The position numbers were made by a program, and so were the translations under genes. From an uncultured Shewanella sp. (GTDB lineage Bacteria; Pseudomonadota; Gammaproteobacteria; Enterobacterales; Shewanellaceae), in NCBI RefSeq assembly GCF_947491715.1, contig NZ_CANLKR010000001.1, forward strand, positions 186,001 to 250,000: DNA of 64,000 nt. Reading direction: 5' to 3'. Shown in pieces: positions 10,093 to 19,271 of this stretch (its first letter is position 1; each line of letters begins with the position of its first letter). The notes below the pieces were generated by a model that was not told the DNA's origin, searched no databases, and saw only the letters and a program-made list of their open reading frames with translations.

Positions 10093-10120
10093 AAAAAAAC
10101 CGGCATAAGCCGGTTTTTTT
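10093..10120 (-). terminator. Intrinsic terminator of rpsT
   Basis: Hairpin of CCGGC/GCCGG arms in A7...T7 context, 22 bases after the rpsT stop on the minus strand; symmetric, so it also faces transcripts from the hlyU-like gene. Confidence 0.9.
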
Positions 10121-10141
10121 TACATCATATGAAGCTAAAAA

Positions 10142-10408
10142 TTAAGCAGCAAGTGCTTTGATTTTTGCATTCAAACGTGCTTTATGACGTGCAGCTTTAT
10201 TCTTGTGAATAAGGCCTTTTGTCGCTAAACGGTCAACGATAGGTTGAGCCGCAATAAATGCTTCTGTAGCCGCTTTGTGATCGCCGGTATTAATTGCAGC
10301 GATAACTTTTTTTACGTAAGAACGTAACATAGAGCGACGGCTAGCATTATGCTTACGACGCTTTTCAGACTGAAGCGCGCGCTTCTTTGCAGACTTGCTA
10401 TTAGCCAA
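10142..10408 (-). CDS. rpsT: 30S ribosomal protein bS20
   Basis: Primary 16S rRNA-binding protein of the small subunit. 88 residues, basic and almost entirely helical, with the typical start [20 protein letters not shown] and the end [14 protein letters not shown]. The start codon is TTG at 10408 behind AGGAG at good spacing; a UUG start is also used by E. coli rpsT, where it belongs to its autoregulation. It is monocistronic and divergent from murJ, with a good sigma-70 promoter at 10452-10480 and its own terminator. Confidence 0.98.
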   Translation of the reverse strand: MANSKSAKKRALQSEKRRKHNASRRSMLRSYVKKVIAAINTGDHKAATEAFIAAQPIVDRLATKGLIHKNKAARHKARLNAKIKALAA

Positions 10409-10451
10409 GGTGCAACTCCTAAAACTGGGTTTGATATTTTTAAGGTCGAGG

Positions 10452-10480
10452 AATATGCCTTGTTTTCGTCATTTTGTCAA
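10452..10480 (-). promoter_or_regulatory. Sigma-70 promoter of rpsT
   Basis: On the minus strand a perfect -35 TTGACA is followed after 17 bases by CATATT (4/6 match to the -10). It lies ~45-70 bases upstream of the rpsT start. Confidence 0.6.
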
Positions 10481-10528
10481 TGACAATGATTGAATCTGTG
10501 TCTTAAACACAAAATAATCCAATCGACT

Positions 10529-10557
10529 TTGGCTATCTTCGGCCTAACTCGTGTAAT
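10529..10557 (+). promoter_or_regulatory. Sigma-70 promoter ahead of murJ
   Basis: TTGGCT, 17-base spacer, TGTAAT (5/6), 100 bases upstream of the murJ TTG start and back-to-back with the rpsT promoter. Confidence 0.6.
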
Positions 10558-10656
10558 ATGGTGCGCAATTCTAGCAGCTATTGCTGTCAGGCAACAGAGG
10601 TAAGCTCGACTATTTATGTGATGTTGTCGTGTTTTTGCTAACTTTAGGGGGATTAT

Positions 10657-12216
10657 TTGAGTAGGAAACTAATTAGATCGGGTATGATTGTGAGTTCTAT
10701 GACATTGATCTCTAGGGTATTAGGTTTAGTCAGAGATGTTGTTATTGCGAACTTAATGGGAGCCGGTAGCAGTGCAGATGTTTTTTTCTTTGCCAATAAA
10801 ATTCCCAATTTTTTGCGTCGCCTATTTGCTGAAGGTGCTTTTGCTCAGGCTTTTGTGCCTGTTTTAACTCAATATCAAGAGAAAAATACGCCTGAAGAAA
10901 CCAAAGAGTTACTGGCCAAAGTGGCGGGGACGTTAGGAGGCTTAGTCACTTTAGTGACCTTAGTCGGAGTCTTAGCTTCACCCATCTTAGCCGCTTTATT
11001 TGGCGGTGGCTGGTTTTACGCTTGGCTTAATAATGAACCTGATGGCGCAAAATTTGAACTTGCCTCAATGATGTTGAAAATTACTTTTCCTTATTTATGG
11101 TTTATTACATTTACCGCACTTTCAGGCTCGATATTGAATACGCGAGGCCGATTTGCTGTGTCGGCCTTTACACCAGTATTTTTGAATATTGCGATTATTA
11201 TTGCAGCACTGTACTTTGCTCCTCATTTAGAGAAGCCTGAAATAGGGTTAGCTTGGGGGGTATTTTTTGGTGGTGTGGTTCAATTTTTGTTTCAAATTCC
11301 TTTTTTATTGAGAGAAGGTGTATGGGTTAAACCATCATGGGGCTGGCATCATCCTGGTGTGGTAAAAATTAGAACGTTAATGCTTCCGGCACTGTTTGGT
11401 GTCTCAGTCTCACAAATCAATTTGTTGTTTGATACTTTTATCGCTAGTTTTCTTATGACAGGTTCCATCAGTTGGCTTTATTATTCAGATAGATTACTTG
11501 AGTTTCCACTTGGCTTGTTTGGTATTGCGATAGCCACAGTGATTTTACCCGCATTATCAAAAAAACACGTTAATGATGAAGGTAAAGGGTTTACTCATAC
11601 CATGGAATGGGGAATTAAAGCCATATTACTGTTAGGGCTTCCAGCAATGTTTGGGTTAATTTTATTAGCTAAGCCAATGTTAATGGTACTATTTATGAGA
11701 GGAGCATTTAGCTTTGAAGATGTTGAAATGGCGTCTTATAGCTTAATGGCTTATGGCAGTGGTTTACTCAGTTTCATGCTGATTAAAGTCTTAGCGCCGG
11801 GTTATTATTCAAGGCAAGATACACGCACGCCGGTTCGTTATGGCATTATTGCCATGATAAGTAATATTGGACTGAATTTATTGCTTGCTTATCCCTTCGG
11901 TTATGTGGGACTTGCGCTTGCGACTTCACTTTCGGCTTTATTAAACGCGAGTTTGTTATATCGTGGTTTATACAGGCAAAAGGTCTATAAAATTAGCCGT
12001 ACAACTGTTATATTTTTTATCAAAATATTGTTAGCAGCATCTGTAATGGCCGGGGTTCTCTATCAGTTTGATCCGAGTCAAGATGTGTGGTTAAGTTGGT
12101 CGTTACATCAGCGGGGATTGATGTTAGTTGAGTTAATTGCCGCAGGTGTCATGAGTTATTTAGTCTGTTTGCTGATATTGGGTATACGTCCGTGGAGATT
12201 AAAAACAGCTGACTAA
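10657..12216 (+). CDS. murJ: Lipid II flippase MurJ (MviN)
   Basis: Inner-membrane MOP-superfamily flippase that moves lipid II to the periplasmic side for peptidoglycan synthesis. 519 residues with about 14 hydrophobic segments. The N-terminal hallmark SSMTLISRVLGLVRD and the following FFFANKIPNFLRRLFAEGAF are near identical to MurJ proteins I know; the functionally important Arg residues in RVLGLVRD and RRLFAEG are present. The start is TTG with AGGGGG upstream; the next ATG (residue 10) would cut the first helix. It heads the murJ-ribF-ileS-lspA-fkpB-ispH block, although a gap of 242 bases with its own candidate promoter separates it from ribF. Confidence 0.96.
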   Translation: MSRKLIRSGMIVSSMTLISRVLGLVRDVVIANLMGAGSSADVFFFANKIPNFLRRLFAEGAFAQAFVPVLTQYQEKNTPEETKELLAKVAGTLGGLVTLVTLVGVLASPILAALFGGGWFYAWLNNEPDGAKFELASMMLKITFPYLWFITFTALSGSILNTRGRFAVSAFTPVFLNIAIIIAALYFAPHLEKPEIGLAWGVFFGGVVQFLFQIPFLLREGVWVKPSWGWHHPGVVKIRTLMLPALFGVSVSQINLLFDTFIASFLMTGSISWLYYSDRLLEFPLGLFGIAIATVILPALSKKHVNDEGKGFTHTMEWGIKAILLLGLPAMFGLILLAKPMLMVLFMRGAFSFEDVEMASYSLMAYGSGLLSFMLIKVLAPGYYSRQDTRTPVRYGIIAMISNIGLNLLLAYPFGYVGLALATSLSALLNASLLYRGLYRQKVYKISRTTVIFFIKILLAASVMAGVLYQFDPSQDVWLSWSLHQRGLMLVELIAAGVMSYLVCLLILGIRPWRLKTAD

Positions 12217-12397
12217 TTTTAGTTGATTAAATAAGGGGGACTCTTTTAATAGGGGGAATGCCTTATTTATTGAATAATAAAACATTAACCTTTTTTATGT
12301 TAAGACATTGAAATAGATTTTATTCCTTAAATGGAGTCAGTTGGTTGTAAAAATTGGTGATTAAGAGAAGTGTTTGAATGTTGGCGGCATTCAACAT

Positions 12398-12426
12398 TTC
12401 CAAGTCGTTTGGCTATAGTATATAAT
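12398..12426 (+). promoter_or_regulatory. Candidate promoter for ribF-ileS-lspA
   Basis: A perfect -10 TATAAT at 12421-12426 with a weak -35 TTCCAA 17 bases before it, 32 bases upstream of the ribF start. A short inverted repeat TTGAATG/CATTCAA lies just before it. Confidence 0.5.
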
Positions 12427-12458
12427 CCGCCCATTTAGACAGGCTTATCATAATAAGA

Positions 12459-13394
12459 ATGGAATTAATTCGCGGGATCCATAATATTTTACCAGCGCAT
12501 CATGCTTGTGTGCTCACCATAGGGAATTTTGATGGTGTTCATCGTGGCCATGCTGAAGTGATTGCACAACTTGTTAAAAAAGCAAGGCACCTTGGTTTGC
12601 CTGCCACATTGATGACGTTTGAGCCTCAGCCACAAGAGTTATTTAATGGTGAAAATGCCCCTGCTAGATTGAGTTCATTACGTGATAAGTTGGCTTTGCT
12701 CGATGAATTGGGAATAGACAGGCTGTTATGTGTGAACTTTAATGCGCAGTTTGCCACTTTATCTGCTCGTGAGTTTATTGATGAATTGTTAGTCAGAAAA
12801 CTGGGAGTCAAATACCTGGTTGTGGGTGATGATTTTTGCTTTGGCCGTCAAAGAAAAGGTAACTTTTCGATGTTAAAGCAAGCGGGTGAAGCTAATGGTT
12901 TTGCCGTCGTTAGTACACAAAGTTTTATGCTCGCTGATAAACGAGTAAGTTCAACAGAAATTAGAAATGTACTCAGTAAAGGGAACTTAGAGCAAGCAAG
13001 ACGGTTATTAGGCCATCCTTTTGTGCTCAGTGGAAAAGTCTTTCATGGCGATAAAATTGGGCGAACGCTGGGATTCCCAACAGCTAATATTGCATTGAAA
13101 CGACAAGTTAGCCCTGTAAAAGGGGTTTTTGCGGTTAAGTTTTATTGGCAAGGAAGTGGTGTCTACGAAGGGGTTGCCAATGTTGGATTTAGGCCAACAA
13201 TTAAGGGACAAAAGTGCCAATTAGAAGTTCACTTATTTGATTTCTCAGGTGATCTTTATGGCAAAGCCGTTAAGGTGGAGCTGGTGGCAAAAATTAGAGA
13301 TGAACAGCCATTTAAATCGTTAGATGCGCTGAAACAACAAATTAAAAATGATGCTAACAAAGCAAGAGCTTTGCTTGGCAATGATGCTGGCTAA
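12459..13394 (+). CDS. ribF: Bifunctional riboflavin kinase / FAD synthetase
   Basis: Makes FMN from riboflavin and then FAD. 311 residues, as in E. coli (313). The N-terminal adenylyltransferase domain (to ~residue 185) shows TIGNFDGVHRGH and VVGDDFCFGRQRKGN with SSTEIRNVL. The C-terminal kinase domain (~190-305) shows GDKIGRTLGFPTANI and GVANVGFRPT. It is followed after 32 bases by ileS and then lspA, an order conserved across gammaproteobacteria. The Shine-Dalgarno before the ATG is weak (AATAAGA). Confidence 0.97.
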   Translation: MELIRGIHNILPAHHACVLTIGNFDGVHRGHAEVIAQLVKKARHLGLPATLMTFEPQPQELFNGENAPARLSSLRDKLALLDELGIDRLLCVNFNAQFATLSAREFIDELLVRKLGVKYLVVGDDFCFGRQRKGNFSMLKQAGEANGFAVVSTQSFMLADKRVSSTEIRNVLSKGNLEQARRLLGHPFVLSGKVFHGDKIGRTLGFPTANIALKRQVSPVKGVFAVKFYWQGSGVYEGVANVGFRPTIKGQKCQLEVHLFDFSGDLYGKAVKVELVAKIRDEQPFKSLDALKQQIKNDANKARALLGNDAG

Positions 13395-13426
13395 TAATAT
13401 TAGTCAAATAATACGGTGTAGGATCA

Positions 13427-16249
13427 ATGAGCGACTATAAATCTACTTTGAATTTGCCGGAAACTGATTTTCCGATGCGTGGTAATTTGGCTAATCGTGA
13501 GCCAGAAATGTTGAAATCCTGGACCGAAAATGGACTGTACCAGCAGATCCGTGATAGTCGTGTTGGCTGTAAACCTTTTATTTTACATGATGGCCCTCCC
13601 TACGCGAACGGTGATATCCATATTGGACATTCCGTTAATAAAATCTTAAAAGATATCATTGTTAAATCAAAGACATTATCAGGCTTTGATGCACCTTATA
13701 TTCCAGGTTGGGATTGTCATGGATTACCGATTGAGCTGAAGGTTGAGCAAAAAGTCGGTAAACCTGGGCATAAAATCAGTGCCAGTGATTTTCGTCAAAA
13801 GTGTCGTGAGTATGCCGCAAAACAAGTGGATGGACAGCGAGATGATTTCATTCGTTTAGGGGTGTTTGCTGACTGGCAAAACCCGTATTTAACGATGGAT
13901 TATAGCACTGAGGCGAATATTGTTCGTTCATTATCAAAAGTGATCGACTCTGGTCACTTACACAAAGGTGTCAAACCTGTTCATTGGTGTACTGATTGTG
14001 GTTCAGCATTGGCTGAGGCTGAAGTTGAGTACGAAGATAAAATGTCACCGGCTATTGATGTCGCTTTTTCAGTTGTTGATAAAGCAGCGCTATTGGCTAA
14101 ATTTGACTTGACTGATTATGCGTCAAGTATTTCAATGGTTATATGGACTACAACGCCTTGGACGTTACCCGCTAACCGCGCTTTGTCTGTTGCGGCAAAC
14201 ATTGATTATGTGTTAGTCGAAATGAGTAAAGCGGGTGAGAAACAAGCCTTAGTATTAGCTCAAGACTTAGCAGAATCTTGTGTTGAGCGTTATGGCGCCG
14301 ATTCACATACTATTTTAGGGCAAGTCAAAGGTTGTGATTTAGAGTTATTAAGATTTAATCATCCCTTTTATGATTTTGATGTGCCGGTTATTTTAGGCGA
14401 CCATGTCACCGTTGAATCAGGAACGGGTGTGGTGCATACCGCGCCAGGTCATGGTCAGGACGATTTTGTTGTTGGACAACAATATGGCCTTGAAGTGGCT
14501 AACCCTGTGGGTGATAACGGTGTATATAAAGCAGATACTCCTATTTTTGCTGGTCAGCATGTGTTTAAAGCGAATAAAAATGTGATTGCGCTTCTAGCAG
14601 AAAAGCATGCCTTATTAAACCATGTTGATATTTCACACAGTTATCCTCATTGCTGGCGTCATAAAACGCCGATTATTTTTAGAGCGACACCACAATGGTT
14701 TATCTCTATGGATAATAATGGGTTAAGAAAACAGTCCTTAAGCGAAATAGAACAAACACAATGGCTTCCTGATTGGGGCCAAAGCCGTATAGAGAAAATG
14801 GTTGAAAACCGACCTGACTGGTGTATTTCTCGTCAGCGTACTTGGGGCACGCCTATCACCCTATTTGTACACCGTGAAACGGAAGAACTGCATCCTGATA
14901 GTGTGTCATTAATGGAGCGAGTGGCTAATCGTATTGAGCAAGAAGGTATTCAAGCTTGGTGGGATCTAGACGCGAAAGAATTGTTAGGGGATGAAGCAGA
15001 GCAATACCGTAAGGTCACCGATACCTTGGATGTATGGTATGACTCCGGCTCAACCTTTTCATCTGTGGTGGCCTCTCGTCCAGAATTTCAAGGTCATGAT
15101 ATTGATTTATATTTAGAAGGCTCAGATCAACATCGTGGTTGGTTTATGTCGTCCTTGATGATTTCAACGGCCATGAATGGAAAAGCCCCTTATAAGCAAG
15201 TGCTCACTCATGGTTTTACCGTGGATGGTAAAGGCCGCAAAATGTCTAAATCCATTGGTAATGTGATCTCACCTCAGCATGTGACCAATAAGCTGGGTGC
15301 TGATATTTTACGCTTATGGGTTGCGGCAACGGATTACAGTGGCGAAATGACGGTGTCTGATGAGATCTTAAAGCGCAGCGCTGATGCTTACCGGCGTATT
15401 CGTAATACGGCTCGCTTCTTATTGGCTAATATCAATGGCTTTGATCCTGTGACCGATAGTGTGGCTATCGAAGATATGGTCGCACTGGATCGTTGGGTGG
15501 TTCGACGTGCGGCAGTGTTGCAAGAAGAGTTGTTAGAAGCTTATGAGCAATATAATTTTCATGTTGTCACTCAAAAGCTGATGCAGTTCTGCTCTGTTGA
15601 GCTTGGTAGCTTTTACCTTGATATTATCAAAGACAGACAATATACGGCTAAGCAAGACAGTCATGCTCGCCGCAGTTGTCAGTCTGCGTTGTATCTGATT
15701 AGTGAAGCATTAGTGCGTTGGATTGCGCCTATTTTAAGCTTTACTGCTGATGAAATTTGGCAACTTTTACCGGGTGAACGTGAACAATTCGTCTTTACCC
15801 AAGAATGGTTCAAAGGCCTCAAGTCCATCACCATTGATAGTGATTTAAGTGATGATTTCTGGCAACAATTACTCGCAGTACGTGGTGAAGTCAATAAGGT
15901 GATTGAACAAGCGCGTCGTGATAAGCAAATCGGTGGTGCATTAGAGGCAAAAGTGACCTTATATGTTGAACCTGAACTTAAGTCAACGCTTAATCTGATG
16001 GGAGATGAATTGCGTTTTGCGTTGTTGACGTCTGAAGCCACTTTGTGTGCACTAGAAGATGCGCCAGATAATGCCATTGAAACGGATTTAAGTAGCTTGA
16101 AATTAGGCTTGAATAAAACCCAAGCTCCTAAGTGTGAACGTTGCTGGCATCATAGAGAAGATGTAGGTCAAGTGGGATCACACCCCAGTTTGTGTACACG
16201 TTGTGTCACAAATATTGAAGGTGACGGTGAAATTCGTCAATTTGCATAG
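13427..16249 (+). CDS. ileS: Isoleucine--tRNA ligase
   Basis: Class I aminoacyl-tRNA synthetase charging tRNA-Ile in the cytoplasm. 940 residues, as in E. coli (938). The HIGH box is HIGH in [12 protein letters not shown] (about residues 65-68), the editing domain contains [13 protein letters not shown] and [16 protein letters not shown], and the KMSKS loop is [10 protein letters not shown] (near residue 606). The C-terminal zinc site is [16 protein letters not shown] with a final GEIRQFA tail. This is the bacterial short-type enzyme, not the mupirocin-resistant type. TAGGA precedes the start. It lies between ribF and lspA. Confidence 0.98.
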   Translation: MSDYKSTLNLPETDFPMRGNLANREPEMLKSWTENGLYQQIRDSRVGCKPFILHDGPPYANGDIHIGHSVNKILKDIIVKSKTLSGFDAPYIPGWDCHGLPIELKVEQKVGKPGHKISASDFRQKCREYAAKQVDGQRDDFIRLGVFADWQNPYLTMDYSTEANIVRSLSKVIDSGHLHKGVKPVHWCTDCGSALAEAEVEYEDKMSPAIDVAFSVVDKAALLAKFDLTDYASSISMVIWTTTPWTLPANRALSVAANIDYVLVEMSKAGEKQALVLAQDLAESCVERYGADSHTILGQVKGCDLELLRFNHPFYDFDVPVILGDHVTVESGTGVVHTAPGHGQDDFVVGQQYGLEVANPVGDNGVYKADTPIFAGQHVFKANKNVIALLAEKHALLNHVDISHSYPHCWRHKTPIIFRATPQWFISMDNNGLRKQSLSEIEQTQWLPDWGQSRIEKMVENRPDWCISRQRTWGTPITLFVHRETEELHPDSVSLMERVANRIEQEGIQAWWDLDAKELLGDEAEQYRKVTDTLDVWYDSGSTFSSVVASRPEFQGHDIDLYLEGSDQHRGWFMSSLMISTAMNGKAPYKQVLTHGFTVDGKGRKMSKSIGNVISPQHVTNKLGADILRLWVAATDYSGEMTVSDEILKRSADAYRRIRNTARFLLANINGFDPVTDSVAIEDMVALDRWVVRRAAVLQEELLEAYEQYNFHVVTQKLMQFCSVELGSFYLDIIKDRQYTAKQDSHARRSCQSALYLISEALVRWIAPILSFTADEIWQLLPGEREQFVFTQEWFKGLKSITIDSDLSDDFWQQLLAVRGEVNKVIEQARRDKQIGGALEAKVTLYVEPELKSTLNLMGDELRFALLTSEATLCALEDAPDNAIETDLSSLKLGLNKTQAPKCERCWHHREDVGQVGSHPSLCTRCVTNIEGDGEIRQFA

Positions 16250-16264
16250 ATAAAGGAACGCGTT

Positions 16265-16780
16265 ATGCCGTCGACTTGGAAAGAAAGTGGATTACGTTGG
16301 TATTGGGTTGTTGCATTAGTCTTATTGGCTGATCAACTCTCAAAGCAGTGGGTGCTATCAAATTTCGCCCTGTATGACTCATTACAGCTAACGCCTTTTT
16401 TTAGTTTTACTTATGTCCGTAATTATGGGGCGGCTTTTAGTTTTTTGAATGATGCTGGAGGCTGGCAGCGTTGGTTATTCACTGCCGTTGCGATTGGGTT
16501 TAGTTTGTTGCTGAGTTTTTGGTTAAGGCAGCAGTCTTTTAAAGCTTGGCGGCTTAATTTAGCCTATACCTTAGTGATTGGTGGTGCATTAGGTAATTTA
16601 ATCGATCGTCTGCAACATGGTTTTGTCGTTGATTTTTTAGACGTATACTGGAAGACCAGCCATTTTCCTGCATTCAATTTAGCAGATTCAGCGATTTGTA
16701 TTGGGGCCGGATTGATTATTCTTGATTCATTGTTTGTGAGCAAACAGAGTAAAACAACCAATGATGATGTGAAGAGGTAA
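16265..16780 (+). CDS. lspA: Lipoprotein signal peptidase II
   Basis: Inner-membrane aspartyl peptidase that removes prolipoprotein signal peptides; it would process the M28 lipoprotein of this window. 171 residues with four hydrophobic segments. The catalytic motifs GNLIDRLQHGFVVDFLD and FNLADSAICIG carry the two Asp residues, and the conserved VRNYGAAFSF segment is present. AAGGA lies upstream of the ATG, 15 bases after ileS, and fkpB starts 4 bases after the stop, so translation is probably coupled. Confidence 0.97.
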   Translation: MPSTWKESGLRWYWVVALVLLADQLSKQWVLSNFALYDSLQLTPFFSFTYVRNYGAAFSFLNDAGGWQRWLFTAVAIGFSLLLSFWLRQQSFKAWRLNLAYTLVIGGALGNLIDRLQHGFVVDFLDVYWKTSHFPAFNLADSAICIGAGLIILDSLFVSKQSKTTNDDVKR

Positions 16781-16784
16781 TGAA

Positions 16785-17213
16785 ATGCCAAATATGCCAT
16801 CTATTTTATGTCATATGAATATTTTGCTTGAAGACGGCTCAACAGCCGATAGCACAAGAGCATCGGGTAAACCAGTCAGATTTAACTTAGGTGATGAGAG
16901 TTTAAGTCCTGCTTTTGAGTCTGAAATTAAAGGACTGAAACAAGGTGATAAGCACAGCTTTACACTGCAGCCTGAGGATGCGTTTGGGGTGTCTAACCCC
17001 GATGCAATCCATCATATGGATAAGAGTCGATTTCCGACGGATTTGACGTTAGAGCCGGGTGTAATAGTGAGTTTTGCCGGTCCTGGTGGCAGTGAGATCC
17101 CTGGCATCGTCAGAGAAGTCCTTGGTGATTCTGTGACTGTGGATTTAAATCATCCACTGGCTGGGCAAGTTCTCACCTTTGAACTGGAAGTTGAGCAGGT
17201 ACTTGAACAATGA
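16785..17213 (+). CDS. fkpB: FKBP-type peptidyl-prolyl isomerase (SlpA type)
   Basis: Small cytoplasmic prolyl isomerase/chaperone. 142 residues. The FKBP core shows [35 protein letters not shown], the flap region PEDAFG and [24 protein letters not shown], typical of the SlyD/SlpA group; it lacks the His-rich metal-binding tail of SlyD. It sits between lspA and ispH as in E. coli, and its stop overlaps the ispH start (ATGA). Confidence 0.94.
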   Translation: MPNMPSILCHMNILLEDGSTADSTRASGKPVRFNLGDESLSPAFESEIKGLKQGDKHSFTLQPEDAFGVSNPDAIHHMDKSRFPTDLTLEPGVIVSFAGPGGSEIPGIVREVLGDSVTVDLNHPLAGQVLTFELEVEQVLEQ

Positions 17214-18139
17214 ATATTCTTCTTGCCAATCCTCGTGGCTTTTGCGCTGGCGTTGATCGAGCCATCAGTATTGTTGAGCGTGCTTTAGAGCTGTTTTCAC
17301 CGCCGATTTATGTTCGTCACGAGGTTGTACATAACCGTTATGTTGTGCAGAACTTGAAAGATCGCGGCGCGGTTTTTGTGGAAGAGTTACATCAAGTGCC
17401 TGATGATAGCATTGTCATTTTTAGTGCTCATGGTGTGTCTCAAGCGGTTCGACGGGAAGCAAAAAATCGAGGTTTAAAGGTCTTTGATGCTACTTGTCCT
17501 TTAGTGACCAAAGTGCATTTACAGGTCACTCGCGCAAGCCGTAAGGCCATTGAGTGTATTCTTATTGGCCATGCAGGTCATCCTGAAGTAGAAGGAACCA
17601 TGGGGCAATATGACAACCCTGAAGGGGGAGTGCATTTAGTTGAGTCTCCCGAAGATGTGGCTAATTTACAGGTTAATAATCCTGATAACCTTTGCTTTGT
17701 GACGCAAACAACCCTGTCGATGGATGATACGGCGGATGTCATTAAAGCTTTACAAAAGCGTTTTCCATCAATTGAAGGCCCGCGTAAGGATGATATTTGC
17801 TATGCAACACAAAATCGTCAAGATGCTGTACGCAATGTGGCTGAAGACGTAGATTTGTTCATTGTTGTAGGTTCTAAAAACAGTTCAAACTCTAACCGTT
17901 TGAAAGAGCTGGCACAGAAAAAAGGGACAAATTCCTATCTTGTGGATAACGCCGAACATGTTCAATCACAATGGTTTAATGGAGTGACTAAGGTTGCCGT
18001 GACAGCAGGTGCTTCAGCGCCGGAAGTGCTTGTACAACAAGTGATTAAAGCCATTGCTGAAATGGCGCCTAGCGTGATCACTGAGGTGGAGGGGCGTAAA
18101 GAAGATACGGTATTTGCAGTGCCAGCTGAATTACGCTAA
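17210..18139 (+). CDS. ispH: 4-hydroxy-3-methylbut-2-enyl diphosphate reductase
   Basis: Iron-sulfur enzyme of the last step of the MEP isoprenoid pathway, giving IPP and DMAPP. 309 residues. The three cluster cysteines lie in [13 protein letters not shown] (C12), [12 protein letters not shown] and [27 protein letters not shown] and the phosphate-binding [11 protein letters not shown] are intact. It overlaps fkpB by 4 bases (ATGA) and ends the housekeeping block with a strong terminator. The substrate pathway begins with dxs, also in this window (36.7-38.6 kb). Confidence 0.98.
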   Translation: MNILLANPRGFCAGVDRAISIVERALELFSPPIYVRHEVVHNRYVVQNLKDRGAVFVEELHQVPDDSIVIFSAHGVSQAVRREAKNRGLKVFDATCPLVTKVHLQVTRASRKAIECILIGHAGHPEVEGTMGQYDNPEGGVHLVESPEDVANLQVNNPDNLCFVTQTTLSMDDTADVIKALQKRFPSIEGPRKDDICYATQNRQDAVRNVAEDVDLFIVVGSKNSSNSNRLKELAQKKGTNSYLVDNAEHVQSQWFNGVTKVAVTAGASAPEVLVQQVIKAIAEMAPSVITEVEGRKEDTVFAVPAELR

Positions 18140-18165
18140 GTAAGAGTTAACATTCAATACAAGAT

Positions 18166-18193
18166 AAAAAAGAGGCGATAAGCCTCTTTTTTA
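18166..18193 (+). terminator. Intrinsic terminator of ispH
   Basis: Stem AAAAGAGGC/GCCTCTTTT with 5-base loop GATAA, T-run after, 27 bases past the ispH stop. It separates the housekeeping block from the pilin cluster. Confidence 0.9.
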
Positions 18194-18392
18194 TGTCTAT
18201 AGCTCATCGCTAAACTTTATATTTTACTGCTGAGTAATTAAAGCTAATCTTCAACTTCCAATAGACTATACTTTAGTATTAATCCTTGTTCGATTAAGGG
18301 AGATATGTGGATGCTTGCGAAGTAACTCATTACTTTTAATTGTAAAAAATGTTTTTGACCATGAATTGGTGAGTGTATTTCCCTCTGTATTG

Positions 18393-18696
18393 AAAGATTG
18401 CAAGGCAGCAAGATAGCAAGATAGCAAGATAGCAAGATAGCAAGACAGCAAGACAGCAAGACAGCAAGACAGAAAGGCAGCAAGGCAGCAAGGCAGTAAG
18501 GCAGAAAGGCAGCAAGGCAGCAAGGCAGCAAGGCAGCAAGGCAGCAAGGCAGTAAGGCAGTAAGGCAGAAAGGCAGCAAGGCAGCAAGGCAGAAAGGCAG
18601 CAAGATAGCAAGACAGCAAGACAGCAAGACAGCAAGACAGCAAGACAGCAAGACAGCAAGACAGCAAGACAGCAAGACAGCAAGACAGGAAGATAG
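18393..18696 (+). repeat. 37-copy octamer tandem repeat upstream of pilV
   Basis: An uninterrupted array of 8-bp units, consensus NAAGRYAG, in perfect register from 18401 to 18696 (37 units), with one degenerate unit before it (18393-18400). Unit types cluster in blocks: first CAAGGCAG once, then CAAGATAG x4, CAAGACAG x4, then sixteen GGCAG-type units (CAAGGCAG, TAAGGCAG, AAAGGCAG), one CAAGATAG, ten CAAGACAG and a final GAAGATAG. The array ends 10 bases before the pilV ATG, directly before its AGGGG ribosome binding site. The units contain no start codon on +, so the array is 5' untranslated or promoter-proximal. The gap from the ispH terminator to the array (18194-18392) must hold any promoter; I see only a weak TATACT near 18270. 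Confidence 0.95.
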
Positions 18697-18706
18697 AGGG
18701 GCAAGG

Positions 18707-19258
18707 ATGAAGATAAAACAACAAGGAACGACACTCATAGAAGTTTTAGTTGCTCTGGTGATCTTGGTTGTAGGCTTGATTGGTATTTTTAACCTCCATT
18801 TAGTGGCGAAACGCAGTAGTTTTGCTTCTTTTCAGCAAACACAAGCCTCCTTGCTTGCCAATGATATGGTTAATCGCATCAAGCTTAATCCTACTCAATT
18901 GAATGCTTATGGCGGCGTTTATAACAGTTTACCGAGTTATCCCGATACGGATTGTGATTTAGCAGATTCAGCTTTGGCTCAATGCACTCCAGCTCAAACA
19001 CTGATTTGGGATCGTTATCAATGGCAATTATTGATGCACGGTGGTTATGAGCAAGAAGGGGAGAAGAATGTGGGGGGGTTAGATTTGGCTGTCGCCTGCA
19101 TACAGACGGCTGCTGAGGGAAATGTACGCATAGCCATGACATGGAGAGGGATTAATAGTACATCAGATGGAGCGACACAATATGATGATTTTGTTCAGTC
19201 TTGTGGCACAAGCGACAGTCGGCGGCGAGTGTATGTGATCGATACACTCATATTGTAA
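18707..19258 (+). CDS. pilV: Type IV pilus minor pilin PilV
   Basis: Minor pilin of the type IV pilus assembly/priming complex in the inner membrane. 183 residues. Class III prepilin leader MKIKQQG|TTLIEVLVALVILV: cleavage after G7, Glu at +5 of the mature protein, then the hydrophobic N-terminal helix and the PilV-typical ARQ-like stretch ASLLANDMVNRIKLNP. The globular part has four cysteines. AGGGG at 18697-18701 is the ribosome binding site, directly after the octamer array. First gene of pilV-pilW-pilX-pilY1-pilE. A run of seven G residues lies in the coding sequence at 19072-19078. Confidence 0.92.
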   Translation: MKIKQQGTTLIEVLVALVILVVGLIGIFNLHLVAKRSSFASFQQTQASLLANDMVNRIKLNPTQLNAYGGVYNSLPSYPDTDCDLADSALAQCTPAQTLIWDRYQWQLLMHGGYEQEGEKNVGGLDLAVACIQTAAEGNVRIAMTWRGINSTSDGATQYDDFVQSCGTSDSRRRVYVIDTLIL

Positions 19259-19271
19259 TTGGGCTTAAGAC

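Noticed and set aside
18401..18696. CRISPR array
   Set aside because: Units are contiguous 8-mers without spacers, and no cas genes are present.
18401..18706. N-terminal extension of PilV through the octamer array
   Set aside because: The pilV frame has TAG at 18422 and TAA at 18497, and the units contain no ATG, GTG or TTG, so no upstream start exists.
18244..18738. Three overlapping minus-strand open frames of 132-164 codons rich in Leu, Cys and Ala across the octamer array
   Set aside because: The 8-bp repeat contains no minus-strand stop in any frame, so all three frames stay open by chance and read the same Leu-Cys-rich words. No ribosome site; they are artefacts of the repeat.
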